Assembly: GCA_032718475.1 (NCBI GenBank)
Contig: JAUCBJ010008564.1
Coordinates: forward strand, 1 to 33,690
Length of the DNA: 33,690 nucleotides
Source: Nemertoderma westbladi
Taxonomy: Eukaryota; Xenacoelomorpha; Nemertodermatida; Nemertodermatidae
Reading direction: 5' to 3'
Shown in pieces: positions 1-9,362 of the stretch; the first letter of the stretch is position 1, and each line of letters starts with the position of its first letter. Under the pieces are notes generated by a model. It worked only from the letters and a program-made list of their open reading frames with translations. It made no database searches and had not been told where the DNA came from. The position numbers were made by a program, and so were the translations under genes.

Positions 1-58
1 ACCAAGAAGGTTCAAAGGCGCTTTGAAAGTATGCACTGCAATACAAATTCCTAAGTAG

Positions 59-510
59 TTATTGGTAATGACTGGTGAATAGTTCGGTTTTCAGATCAGA
101 TTTGAACTTCTTAAGGTCAGCGCGAGTTCTTAGTTCCAATGGTAGGCTGTTAAAAATAACTGGTGCCGCGTATGCGAACGATCGGGCACCATACGTCTTT
201 AGGTTGTATCGGGGCGGGGTATTGTTAATGTCCAAAGGTAAGGAGTTCGTGATGAAATGTTATTGGGGACCAGTAGATCAAAATAATATATTTTGTACCC
301 AGATTATTTAGCGCCCGCCATGTTAATAAAGCTATCTTATACTGGATCCGAGATGTCACAGGGAGCCAATGTAATAGCTTGAGGTAAACGGTGATGTGAG
401 CAGACTTGGGCAGGTTAAAGATTAGCCTGGCGCAAGCATTTTGAACCACTTGAAGCCTATCAAGTTTATCCTCAGTAATACCATATAATAAACAGTTGTT
501 CGCATCTAGA
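59..510 (-). pseudogene. LINE (non-LTR retrotransposon) RT C-terminal remnant
   Basis: Read on the minus strand from about 510, this stretch encodes the thumb and C-terminal end of a CR1/L2/jockey-like LINE reverse-transcriptase ORF. Family-typical landmarks are LLYGI, then LDRLQVVQNACARL, then LHWLPV followed by YKIALLTWRALN, and finally a C-terminal YGARSF...NSLPLELR...FKSDLKTELF block ending in a TAA at 59-61. The upstream part (225-510) and the C-terminal block lie in different frames, so at least one frameshift lies near 220-280. The catalytic RT core is absent. It is a dead 3' fragment, as is normal for 5'-truncated LINEs. The clade is not certain. Confidence 0.8.
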
Positions 511-999
511 CATGTGTGACGGGATCAGAGGATCCCGACCGAGTTTGAGTTTATTTACGCGTCAAAGGCCGCACCGTTCGATGGAAAAGATATAGTTAGT
601 TTGTTGTTCCAATATTCTTCACAAGTGGTGAAATATAGTATACAATAATAGTGCAATAACAGATAGCATGAGATAAATTGAGATAACTGAATGTACCGGT
701 AAAATACAATAACTGGTGACGGTGATGATGGTGTAAAGTGTTGCCGTACTGCCCTGAGCAACTGAGATAACTGAATGTTGGGCACTGACCGGTAATATTA
801 TATACCTACTTACATATGGCCATTGTACTCAGCGGATGCATTTCTTGGCTCCTATTGGCCGATAACCTAATTCTCGCCCTCAACTCTGTGGGAGTGTTTC
901 CCCCCCACTGCTGTTACTTTCCCCTCCCGGAGGTTTAACCTCTGACCTCCTTTGTGTGCGGCCCTTTGGGGTTTGTCGTCCCCGTTTATTGGGGTGATA

Positions 1000-1024
1000 C
1001 GAGGTTGATTGGTAATCAACCTCG
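1000..1024. repeat. Perfect 11-bp inverted repeat (hairpin)
   Basis: The arms CGAGGTTGATT and AATCAACCTCG are separated by only GGT, giving a perfect 11-bp stem. It lies in non-coding DNA just left of a second, larger stem-loop set at 1080-1164. Its function is unknown. Confidence 0.8.
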
Positions 1025-1079
1025 TGCTTCCCAATATTGCTGAAAGGCGGCACTTCCCAACTTTATGGGGGTTGGTGAG

Positions 1080-1164
1080 GCGGAATTGAATCCGCTCACA
1101 CTCCCCCCATGCTATCTTCCCGGTGAGAAGATAGCATCAACCTCAAAGTGCGCTTCAATTCCGC
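1080..1164. repeat. Nested stem-loops (cruciform-like)
   Basis: An outer pair, GCGGAATTGAA at 1080-1090 and TTCAATTCCGC at 1154-1164, encloses an inner perfect pair, ATGCTATCTTC at 1109-1119 and GAAGATAGCAT at 1127-1137. Both arms are 11 bp without mismatch. Together with the hairpin at 1000-1024 and a shorter one near 1317-1339 (AATTGTG/CACAATT), this is a dense cluster of secondary structure without an ORF. Confidence 0.8.
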
Positions 1165-1703
1165 TGGAACTCGATCTACTATCGGGTGTGGGGTGGAGTT
1201 ATCTTTTACTTGGAGATGGTTTTCCAGGCCGCTCCCTCTGGGTATGATGTTTCTACCCTCTCTTGGCGCAACCGCAACCTATGTTGCACCAAGACATCTG
1301 GCGTCCCGTGTCGAGACAATTGTGGATTCTCACACAATTTTTAAAGCTCTCACTCTGCTCTAAACTTCTCACTCTAACTTCTCCACTCTACCTTACTCTC
1401 TAACTCAACTATTACTCCACTCCACTCTAAATCGCACTCTAACTTCCCACACCTGAATCGCACTTGTCTGCACTCTCTCTCGCATCCTGTCTTCTCTCCA
1501 GACTTCTCTCATACTCCTCTATTCTCTAAGGCCCTAATCTCTAATGCTACCCCTGTGCTATCATACTATCTGCTTACTACATACTCGCTACTTACTATCT
1601 AACTCTCTTACTACTTACTTACTTACTATCTAACTCTAATTCTACTAACTCTAACTAGAACTCTCTAACTCTCTACTAACTCTAACTCTACCCACTCTTC
1701 TAA

Positions 1704-1885
1704 CTACGTGGCGCTTTCGGTGCCCACAACCACTCTGTTACTACCTCCATCTACGTGGCGCTTTCGGTGCCCACAACCACTCCGCTTACTACTTTCTACG
1801 TGACGCTTGCGGTGCCCACAACCCCTCTACTACTACTTTCTACATGGCGCTTACGGTGCCCACAACCCCTCTGCTACTACTCGTG
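1704..1885. repeat. Tandem repeat, 4 copies of ~44-47 bp
   Basis: Four units begin at 1704, 1751, 1796 and 1840. Each starts CTACRTGRCGCTT and continues with CGGTGCCCACAACC, followed by a CT-rich tail. Spacing is 47, 45 and 44 bp. The repeats lie in non-coding DNA left of the outer BEL/Pao gene. Confidence 0.85.
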
Positions 1886-2168
1886 GCATGTCAGTATGCC
1901 ACACTCCCTTGCCCGCCGACTTCTAACTTAGCTAACTTCTACCTAACTTTCTAACTAACCTTCTGACTACTACTTACTTTCTTCTAACTACTAACTATCT
2001 GACTACTAACTTCTTACTATCTTCTACTAACTATTACTTTCTACCTTCTACTTATTTATTATTTTATTATTTTATTATTTATTTTAATTAAATAATTATT
2101 TGTGCGTGGGAAGGGCGTCTCGCCCTCATTCCCACCCCCCTCAGTCCAACATATTGGACGACTAGACT

Positions 2169-3617
2169 CTAAAGGTGCCCCTCGATCTTCCATCGATTCT
2201 TCCATGAGGCACTGTCCCGCTGCCCCCCTATAGCTCCTCTTATCTTTCGACCCACTTTCCTCGCCAATTCCAACTCACCAGGAATTGGTTCTCCCTCTTC
2301 CGCCACCCTAAAATCGGGTCTCTCCGCCGCCTTCTTAACTTCCTCGTCTCTTGGCATCAAAATGCCACCTCCCACCTTGTTGTCTCCCGGCGGCAGAATG
2401 AAAAGAAAGTGAAAGAACAGGCAAAACAGAAGGTACAATAGTAATCCTATCCCTTTCCATCCTGTCTTCTCACTCGAGCTCCCCCTTGTCAGTATGCCTC
2501 TCAACCGGACTGGCGTCTCTTCCGGACACTCCTCTGGACACTCCTCCGGACACTCCTCCGGACTATTGTCCTCCTGACACTCCACCGGACACTCCTCCGG
2601 GTTGTCCTCTGGACATCTCGCCGTCCGCTCCTCTCCATCCCCATACCGATACTTGCTGGGACCCTTGTTCCATCCCATTGCCTCTAAGTCTTCCGCATCA
2701 AATCCATTCTCCTCCGCCCACTCTCCTACTGTTACTTCCCCGTCTGGCTCATCTACCACCTCCGGTTTCTTCTCTTCATCCTCTGTGTCTACGGTGCCTG
2801 GTAACATGCACCCTGATGTCTCAGTCACCCTGGATGGAATCTTGGTATTAACTGGGCCGCTAAGCGTCCATCCGAACGGCGTGAGGATCCCCGTCGGATC
2901 CCGCTGTCTGTCTTTGCCGAAGACCGTCTGCATTCTCTCATGGGCCGTCGGGCAGTCCATTCCTACTATAATGAATACCTTCCTAACGTCCACCTCTGGT
3001 ATAGAGAAATCGATACTGTCCAGGAATCTATATTGTTCAACCTCAATGTTGGTTGGTCGCCTGGCGTTGATATTTATCGATTCTATCACCTGGATGGGGT
3101 CGATGGTCGCCCCATAGTCGCATCCCGGTGCAATCGCTGATATCCTGCACCGCCCCGTCCTCATCTCCAGGACCTCATCCTTACTTGAGACGGTAGTTAC
3201 CGCCATTCTATTCGGCCTCGTCTTTAGCCCTATTTCTTTGGCCACCCAGTTCTCCACCAGCGTGAAGGCTGCTCCGCTGTCGACCAGCATTAATGTTGTT
3301 ACTGATCGACCGCCCTCTCCTGATATCTTCACTGGTACTACCCCGAGTAGTACTTTCCTCTTCCTTCTTGCTACTGTCGTGCTTGTAGCCATGGTTTGGC
3401 CTCCAGTCTCATCCTCTCTTGCTGCTGTTTCTCTACACTCTCCGGATCTGTGTCCTTCTACCACACATCGATGACATAGTCCATTTGCGTCTGTGTAGGC
3501 TATATGATCTTGTTTGGGCAATGCTTGCCAGTGCTTACAACTCCTGGTCTTATGGGTTCCTTCCCGATGTAATTGATATTCGAATCCTGGATTATAGGGT
3601 TCCCTGTATAGTCCCTC
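2169..3617 (-). pseudogene. Outer BEL/Pao element: zinc finger and aspartic protease, with odd C-terminal tail
   Basis: This continues the Gag frame after the TGA at 3618-3620. It opens with a Cys-rich zinc finger (CHRCVVEGHRSGEC). Next comes a retropepsin of the BEL/Pao type with the active-site motif LMLVDSGAAFTLVE, and then the family-typical end of the domain (IVGMDCPTAHE...GILTPFGWTLSGPV). Instead of a reverse transcriptase, the frame continues into an acidic stretch, a PEEC tetrapeptide repeat (12-bp DNA repeat, about 2516-2575), a hydrophobic segment (GIGLLLYLLFCLFFHFLFIL) that could span a membrane, and a charged tail ending in TAG at 2169. A first residue at 3521 would need a TTG codon, and the frame is open further upstream to 3617, so this is not a separate gene. 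Protease assignment is firm. The tail is unrecognised. Confidence 0.8.
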
Positions 3618-4721
3618 TCATATCGTGCCTAGGTTTATATCTACTGATTTAGTGTTTTGGTTGTCTAGACTCGGCCTACTGGGTATGTTGGGATTATGTT
3701 TATTTGTGTTGATATTTTCTTTCTGTCCCTGCCACGGTTTGGCCCTACTCCCAGCTAACTGTGGGCTTGTAGCCCCCTGTGTGGCCGCGTGTGGTAGCGA
3801 CTGTCTCACTCTCGGGAATGGATCTGCAGGATTGTGTTCGGGTTTAGGCCTGTTGTATTCGGTCTTTGGCGCCTTCCCCAAACTATCCTCACTATAGACT
3901 GGGTCTGTGATCAACTCGGCTTCGTAGTTGAGGAAGTTTGACATTTCCTCTAGCCCTGGCTCCGCACCTTTCTTCTCCTGAGTGGAGAAGGCGATCTTCC
4001 TCCACTTGCTCCACAGCCAGATTGGCAGTGCCTGCGCTATCGTGGTGATGTTATTAGATGCGTTGAGTTCGTATGGCGTGTCTAGCGTCTTCAGCACGAT
4101 TAACGCCTTCTCGACTTTGTTCGCAAATGTCTTTATGCTAACGGGGTTATCCTGTAGGCCACCCGATGTTATACCCCTCAGGGTTTGCCGGATGATCTTG
4201 GCCGGGTGGCCGTACTCCCTGTCTAGCGCCCGCCACGCTGTCATGAAGCCGCCCTCGATGCCCTGGTACTGCCTCACGAAGTCGTATGCTGGGCCTCCTG
4301 TATGCACCTGTAGATATTTTAGGCACTCCGCCTGCGTCAAGTTCTTACATAATATCTCGTTGCTGTACATGCGCCGAAATTGCAGGTATTCTTCCGGCCT
4401 ACTTCCGTCGAATTTAAATGGCTCGACTGGTGGTAACTCGATCATGGTCTTTAATGCATCGATTAGTGTCGCCATTCCCATTGCCTGTGCTTCCAATGGG
4501 TTAGAGGGATGCTGTACAGATTCTCCTGTTGGGTGCGGTCCGCCCGTCCTATCTGTTGACCTTCTTTGTTGCGTCGGATATATCATCGGGGGTAGTGGCC
4601 CCCTCCATATTTCCGTGTCGCACGACCTGTTCTCGTCCAGGGGGTTCGATGTTCTCATTGCTGTTCGAGTATATTGTCGATATTGTAATGGGGGAATGTC
4701 ACCCTGCCCCCCCCCCCCCCC
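3618..4721 (-). pseudogene. Outer BEL/Pao element: Gag core (DUF1759-like)
   Basis: The translated product has a BEL/Pao Gag capsid-like domain: PPVEPFKFDGSRPEEYLQF, then YLQVHTGGPAYDFV, WRALDREYGHPAKI and a SKWRK near its end. This matches the order of conserved blocks in DUF1759 Gag proteins. It ends at TGA (3618-3620), after which the same frame stays open into the zinc finger and protease. Upstream it meets a run of 15 C (plus strand, 4707-4721) at which the reading frame changes. Residues encoded right of that tract in this frame are probably not native. The piece is a segment of one long Gag gene, not an independent protein. Confidence 0.8.
4707..4721. repeat. C15 homopolymer at a Gag frame break
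   Basis: A run of 15 C on the plus strand encodes poly-Gly on the minus strand. The Gag frame upstream of it (5035 side) and downstream of it (4772-3618) differ by one step, so the run sits exactly where the frame changes. Confidence 0.85.
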
Positions 4722-5140
4722 ACCGGTATGTTTGGTACTGGGGTTGATGTTAATATATTGGGGCCCATACATCTATCTGCAATAACTCTCCCCTCCCCTG
4801 GATATATGTTATGTCCCTGGATATTATAGTCATGCTGCTGTGCTGGTACCGATATAGGCCTATCCACTTCTTGCCTACTTACCGGTATGTACTCCGCGAC
4901 TTCCGGGTTTAATCCCGTCGTTCGCGCTACCCTATCGCCTACACTATTTCTCCCAGCATGGCCTATAATAGTATGTGCAGTAAGGCCTACAGTATGTCCT
5001 GCAGTCTGCATGTGCCCTTCCGAACCGAAGTTCAATCTTCTCGAATCTCGAATCTCCCCGCGACTACCGTACTCTCGATCGGCAGCTATATCCCATCGGG
5101 AAGTTTCTCTTCGATCCCCTCTCCTGTTCTCGTCTTCGTA
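4722..5140 (-). pseudogene. Outer BEL/Pao Gag, segment between TGA and G-tract
   Basis: This open segment lies downstream of the TGA at 5141-5143 and is in the same frame as the piece before it. It is a low-complexity, Gly/His/Thr-rich linker with no recognised domain. It reaches PNIPV followed by poly-Gly at the C15 tract, after which the DUF1759 core continues in another frame. The apparent start at 5035 would be a TTG codon, and the frame is open to 5140, so this is an internal Gag part. Confidence 0.6.
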
Positions 5141-5580
5141 TCAGTACGTCCTGTACCCTTCTCTTGGCGTGCGGTGCGTCTCTCCGGGGCGACGGCAATC
5201 TTCCGGAGTTCGACCCCACTGACTCCCTAACTCCATCTCTACTACCGACGGCTCGCTATCCGTCCTCGCTCTCCGGTTGCTCCTAGCAACGACTCTTCTA
5301 TTATCTTCACTTCTTCTCTCTTCGACCTCTCGGTTAAACTCTACTATTCTTCTTCTCTCTTCGACCTCTCGGTTAAACTCTACTAATCTTCTTCTCTCTT
5401 CTGACTGGGCTCGACGTTTCGTCGCTCGCCCACTCTCGGCGCTAAGATCTGACTCTACTCTGTCCGGTTGGACCCTCCTGGGGATACTCGTCATCCCCCT
5501 ACTATTCTCCGTCGTCGGGTGCCGTGGTTCACCTAACTTGCCCCGCGCATTATCCGCCGACGCCTGTGGGACATTCTCTG
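5141..5580 (-). pseudogene. Outer BEL/Pao Gag, Arg/Glu-rich repeat segment
   Basis: The segment is highly charged and contains a tandem 13-residue repeat (RRRLVEFNREVEE / RRRIVEFNREVEE) encoded by a 39-bp DNA duplication around 5311-5400. It is probably helical or coiled coil. The frame is open from the C14 tract (5581-5594) to a TGA at 5141-5143, beyond which the same frame stays open. Its place between the Asn-rich part and the DUF1759 core suggests a Gag linker or multimerisation region. Confidence 0.6.
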
Positions 5581-5594
5581 CCCCCCCCCCCCCC
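5581..5594. repeat. C14 homopolymer at a Gag frame break
   Basis: A run of 14 C (poly-Gly on the minus strand) separates two Gag pieces in different frames, the one starting near 5765 and the one ending at 5141. A second, shorter C9 run lies at 5631-5639. Confidence 0.85.
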
Positions 5595-5765
5595 TCTCGC
5601 TACTAATCTCTCGTGGTGGGGCGCCCGTAGCCCCCCCCCACCCGCTATCTCTGCCTCTCCCTCTATCACTGTGTTGCCTGGTAGGCTCCCGTCGGGTTGA
5701 CTCAACCCCGCTACTCCCTGCACACTAACTACTTGGCCTACCAGGCCCCCGTCGGGCTCTCTCAC
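5595..5765 (-). pseudogene. Outer BEL/Pao Gag, PDGSL repeat segment
   Basis: This short piece contains degenerate copies of a motif of the type VREPDGGLVGQVVSVQGV, also seen just upstream (5725-5860) in another frame. The underlying DNA repeat of roughly 40-60 bp (plus strand CTACCAGGCTCCC...) occupies about 5676-5850. A frame break lies between this piece and the Asn-rich piece at about 5765-5785, probably an indel in the repeat. No domain is recognised. Confidence 0.5.
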
Positions 5766-6077
5766 CCCTGCTCACCCCTACCAGGCTCCCATTGGGGTTT
5801 CTCACCCCCGTTACTCCCTGCCTACTGACTACGTGGCCTACCAGGCTCTCATTTGCCGGGCCACCTGCGTCCGCCACGTTTATATTAATAGCACCATTAT
5901 TAACATTGTCTTCTAAATCAATTAAATTATTTTGTACATCCGAATTAGAAACGGGATTATTTTGGTCGTTTGAATTAAGATTGTTATTTGAATTATTTTG
6001 CGTAATTATATTATTTGAATTATTTTGTATATTCGGGTTTAGATTATTATTTAAATTATTTTGTAAATTCGAATCTA
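5725..6077 (-). pseudogene. Outer BEL/Pao Gag, Asn-rich segment (3' of MITE)
   Basis: The translation is dominated by Asn (repeated QNN, NLNNN, NSNN motifs), then passes into a GHVV..GVTGVRNPNGSL motif like that in the next piece. The residues encoded right of 6077 in the same frame belong to an inserted MITE. The Asn-rich coding resumes at 6767 on the other side of it in the same frame, once the MITE and one TA copy are discounted. Asn-rich spacers are plausible disordered Gag linkers. Confidence 0.65.
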
Positions 6078-6766
6078 CAGTACAGGCCACCAGAAAACGC
6101 AGATTTGTACAATTGTGAACACATTTTATCAAATGTGTACCAGTGTAATGTAATGTTGTTGAATGGGACAATTGAACATAATTGAATTGGCAACAACCAA
6201 AAATTTTTCTCCAAAGGATACAATTGAATACTTTTGAAACGCTTAGTAATCTGGAAACTCTCTGTAGTTTGCCGCGAACTGTCACTCACTGCAGCTGGAA
6301 ATGCGATAAGGATATTGTTTACCTTTATAGTGTGCGGTTAATAGTGTCTAGTAGGCAGGCCTATAGTTAGTGATGTTAAGCCATCTTCTGGTGTTTCTCT
6401 GTGCCCTCTCGGTGTCAGACTAATGGCGCGACATCTCCCTGCACTAAATTAATTATTCAATGGTCTAGGCTCCTCCATCCATATACCCATCCACTCCCAT
6501 ACACTCCATGAACTTCCATGTGGTCTTGTATGTAGTTCTCTCTCTACCAATACAGCCCATGTCCGCAATGTTACGCCCTGGGGGCTCTCTCATTTACGTG
6601 ATATCAGACATACATACACAAAGCCTTTGCCGGTCCCCCCCAGTTAGCCTCCTGCTGTGTGATCTAGAAGATAACTTGCCATAAACTGCCAATCAGATGA
6701 CTTGAACAAATGTGTTCACATGTGATCACATTGGATGAAATCTGCTTTTTCTGGTGGCCTGTACTG
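6078..6766. mobile_element. Tc1/mariner-like MITE (689 bp, TA target duplication)
   Basis: Both ends carry CAGTACAGGCCACCAGAAAA as a terminal inverted repeat, at 6078 on the plus strand and ending at 6766 on the minus strand. Similarity extends about 10 bp further with one mismatch, then more loosely to a shared GTGAACACATTT. Each end is flanked by TA (6076-6077 and 6767-6768), the target duplication used by Tc1/mariner elements. No transposase ORF is present inside, so it is non-autonomous. Removing the element with one TA copy rejoins the Asn-rich Gag reading frame, which independently supports these exact borders. Confidence 0.85.
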
Positions 6767-6923
6767 TACATTATTTGAATTATTTCCTACATTTATATTA
6801 GGGTCGTTCGGATTTAAATTACTATTACCAGGCAAAGTATTATTTCCTGAAATGAAAGTTTGATTAGGGTTATCTACTATGGTACTATTAATATTAACGT
6901 TCTCTACTGTATTATTATTACCT

Positions 6924-6941
6924 CCCCCCCCCCCCCCCCCC
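6924..6941. repeat. C18 homopolymer at a Gag frame break
   Basis: This is the longest of three C runs in the outer Gag gene. The frames upstream (7127-6918) and downstream (7003-6716) differ by one step, and both read poly-Gly through the run. Confidence 0.85.
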
Positions 6942-7126
6942 GCCCGTACGGTTACACCAGTCTTGGGTCTGCCGTCCGGTCCCTGTAAGTGGGGTATTAA
7001 CAAACGTTTTCACTACTTCTGGCTCCTCGTAAATACTGCCCGAGCCAGCCTCACTTTCTGACAGCCCCAACTGCGCCAGTTCTAGTCGGCGCTTCTGTTT
7101 GGCTTGATATTGCATAAGCCCCCTCA

Positions 7127-7131
7127 ACCGG
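7127..7131. repeat. Target site duplication ACCGG (left copy)
   Basis: The five bases directly left of the 3' LTR (TG on the plus strand at 7132) are identical to the five directly right of the 5' LTR at 26088-26092. Five bp is a usual duplication length for LTR retrotransposons. Confidence 0.9.
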
Positions 7132-8280
7132 TGTTCGCGCTTCCAAATTTAGATGTCTTCTAGATTATAAATCGACTTTAGCCTATGACGAGTATTTGAT
7201 ACACTACATTAGCCGAAGCCAGTCTATGCGCGACCATTCACCCGCTGGATATACCCGGGAGACTGGATTCGGAAGCTTTGACCTTATTGCGGTGTAGGCC
7301 TACTGTATTATTCGACTGATTGTTAATATATAATTTCTGACCAATATTATTCACTTTCGGGAAATATTAACAGTTCCTTTAGGACGTGGCGCTCTAAATA
7401 TGTAAACAGAGTTATGACTTACACTAGACACAATGGGATGGCTATGGATTCACGTATAAAGCGCATTCTTTAGGAGATGCTTTGTTATCAGTCACAATCA
7501 TGCACACTACCGCACAATGCTGCACACCGATCTGCCGACCTTCACTAATTTTAGTCACATATAAAGAGAACAACAACCGACACATGTAGTGCCTATGAAA
7601 TAGCATTAGATTCACTCCAAAACCAATATAATGTAAGTCGCAATTGTTATATGTAACCGGTCTCTTACCTTCAGTATATCAAGAAGATTGGGGGTTTTAT
7701 AATTATTTATCGATATTATCCAATATAATAATATTCCATCAACTGATATAATTAATAACCGACAGTAAATAGCAGTAAAAATGCGGTGTTTGTAGGTGAC
7801 AATATGATTTGCATTGATATGCAGTGTGTTGAGTTGGTATGGTTTGATAACAGTTATACGTTTCTATGACCAAAGCCTACTAATGTTTGGCTAAAGCCTG
7901 AAACACAGAAATTCCAAAGCCGGTCTTCTGGCTGTGGACAAAATACACATACTGACTGATATTTCTGTATACAATCTCCAACACAGAGTGAAAACCGCTC
8001 TGATTGGTCGACCAAACAAAGAACGAACAAAGAACAAAGAAAAGTTACACGTGGACACAGCTGATAGATGTCGTCATCGGAGTTCCGATGTTTAGAGTAT
8101 TTGGCTTATTGCGACATAAAATCGCTAGTTATGTCCGCTAAAGTACACATACAGAAGAAATGGCTTTTTATGTCCACTAAAACACCGGTACAGTAAGGAA
8201 ACGGCTTTTTATCTCTGTTAAAACACCTACAGAGTACTTTGTGGGAAAAATAACCAGCTAATTCCGCAAAAGCCTTTACA
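7132..8280 (-). repeat. 3' LTR of giant BEL/Pao element (1149 bp)
   Basis: This repeat matches 24900-26087 along its whole length. By eye I count about 13 substitutions (roughly 99% identity). There are three indels: the other copy has a 24-bp insertion near its inner end and a 22-bp tandem duplication (TTTAGATGTCTTCTAGATTA region), while this copy has 7 extra bases in an AAAGAAC repeat at about 8030. The LTR contains a CCAAT box (ATTGG on the plus strand, 8003-8007). Short ORFs inside are incidental. Confidence 0.95.
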
Positions 8281-8288
8281 CCGCTCCC
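8281..8288 (-). promoter_or_regulatory. Probable polypurine tract
   Basis: On the minus strand GGGAGCGG lies directly before the TGTAAAGG start of the 3' LTR. A purine-rich primer site for plus-strand synthesis is expected exactly here. It is short and contains one C. Confidence 0.5.
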
Positions 8289-8306
8289 AGAAAATGGGAT
8301 TTAATT

Positions 8307-9362
8307 CTATAAAATATAAAAAATCACAGTTTCTAAAATATAAAAATACTCTAAACAGTTAGTCTTTCTTACGCGGACTGCGTTTACGCAGTTTTTTGAG
8401 GCTAGCAAGAGTCCTTTTCTCTTTGGGGCGAGCCACTTTACTAGGAGGGCTATAACTCCTGGGTGAAGGGTGCAATACATTGCATCAGAAGGTTTAGGAT
8501 TACGATTGGTGTATCCGCCGGTCGAGGTACCTGGTTGATCGATATCAACTTCAGTGGAGCGAGGTCTAACGGCCTTTAGGGCGCGTCTTAGGACAGCAGC
8601 TCCTACTGGTCCCTGACGAGTCGTCTGGACAATAGTGGTAGGTGGACCGTGAGTGGTGAGAAACTTCCTCGGTTTAATGGATCTTTCCAGCTCGCGTTCT
8701 CGGGCTCGATATTCGTAGGGCCGTCGAGATACTTCCTGTAACTCAGGGTGCGAGTTGATAAATAAATCGCCATACTCAGGGTCTTGACGGATGAAATTGA
8801 TCAAATGGTATGAATTAATATCGTTAGGATTGACGTTCCTGAGATATTTTCGAACAAATTTGGTGGAAATACACTCACCAACACGCTTCATTAGTTCGTA
8901 ACTCGGTGTGCGTGTTTTTTGTTCAACTGACGCGAATAGATAAGGATGGAACGCGTAAACTCCCTCGTAGGCGCGTCCAGGGTAATAGTGATGGCGTGAC
9001 TCACAATGTAAATCCGCGTTCGCTTCCCAAGCTCGGATGTAGCGCAGAGTAATCATCTCATCTACGCTTTCCAAATCGCGGTTAAAAGGGCAATTAAAAC
9101 TGGCATGTCCTTTAAGTTGACAGTGGTGGCATTGAGTCATAAATTGGGGGCAAACTGCAAAAATGTGTGAGTTATTGAGTCTGCAATACGCACAATAGAT
9201 CTCCATCATCGGTTGTTCGTGGAAATAGGAGCAGGGTACGTCTGAGTCCATAGGGGTGAAATGATCTCTCGATGCGCATAATCGGCAACGTTTTCGAGAA
9301 ACATAGTTGGCGTGCCGATAATCGTATGCGGTGAGACATTGTGGACCTTGATACCATTCCAA
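8307..9362 (-). CDS. ORF3, C-terminal part: three CCHC zinc knuckles and basic tail
   Basis: This is the last piece of the large ORF in the env position of the giant element, ending just before the polypurine tract. Near its start it has Cys/His groups at residues C26-C29-H34-C44, C57-C60-H66-C71 and C78-C81-H86-C91. The last is a canonical CX2CX4HX4C zinc knuckle (CHHCQLKGHASFNC) and the second a CX2CX5HX4C variant. Such knuckles bind single-stranded nucleic acid in Gag and related proteins. The remainder is unrecognised. The final ~50 residues in this frame look unnatural. A step to the neighbouring frame near 8460 instead gives a basic Ser/Lys/Arg-rich tail ending in TAA at 8359-8361, which is probably the true end. 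The first codon at 9362 is TTG and an in-frame stop lies just upstream, so the piece must join the preceding one by a frame correction. Confidence 0.65.
   Translation of the reverse strand: MEWYQGPQCLTAYDYRHANYVSRKRCRLCASRDHFTPMDSDVPCSYFHEQPMMEIYCAYCRLNNSHIFAVCPQFMTQCHHCQLKGHASFNCPFNRDLESVDEMITLRYIRAWEANADLHCESRHHYYPGRAYEGVYAFHPYLFASVEQKTRTPSYELMKRVGECISTKFVRKYLRNVNPNDINSYHLINFIRQDPEYGDLFINSHPELQEVSRRPYEYRARERELERSIKPRKFLTTHGPPTTIVQTTRQGPVGAAVLRRALKAVRPRSTEVDIDQPGTSTGGYTNRNPKPSDAMYCTLHPGVIALLVKWLAPKRKGLLLASKNCVNAVRVRKTNCLEYFYILETVIFYIL

Larger units (their letters stand above)
511..2168. other. Non-coding stretch, pyrimidine-rich, with hairpins and tandem repeats
   Basis: I see no convincing gene here. 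The part from about 1340 to 2100 is a strongly pyrimidine-biased run of CTAACT/CTTACT-like words, followed by an AT-rich block at about 2040-2100. The part from about 830 to 1340 contains several strong inverted repeats, listed separately. Because it lies directly downstream of the outer BEL/Pao gag-protease gene (minus strand), it may contain that element's 3' region or LTR. I could not find a matching copy right of 27306, so no LTR is called. Confidence 0.5.
6767..7131 (-). pseudogene. Outer BEL/Pao Gag, segment between giant-element insertion and MITE
   Basis: Coding resumes here immediately left of the giant element's 3' LTR. The frame is continuous with the coiled-coil Gag piece at 26088-27108 once the giant element and one target duplication are discounted. 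It begins basic (Gln/Lys/Arg-rich), passes an acidic stretch, reaches poly-Gly at a run of 18 C (6924-6941) and changes frame there. It then continues as an Asn-rich spacer up to the MITE. The apparent start at 7127 would be TTG, so no separate gene begins here. Confidence 0.7.

Noticed and set aside
75-311. Forward ORF of 78 codons
   Set aside because: It is the opposite strand of the LINE C-terminal remnant, whose minus-strand reading has family-typical motifs.
3618-3620. Selenocysteine or recoded TGA codons in the outer Gag gene
   Set aside because: No SECIS-like element was recognised, and CGA-to-TGA decay explains all three sites in an otherwise damaged gene.
3982-4785. Forward ORF of 267 codons
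   Set aside because: It lies antisense to the DUF1759 Gag core and protein matches are only on the minus strand. Its length follows from low stop density opposite a coding frame.
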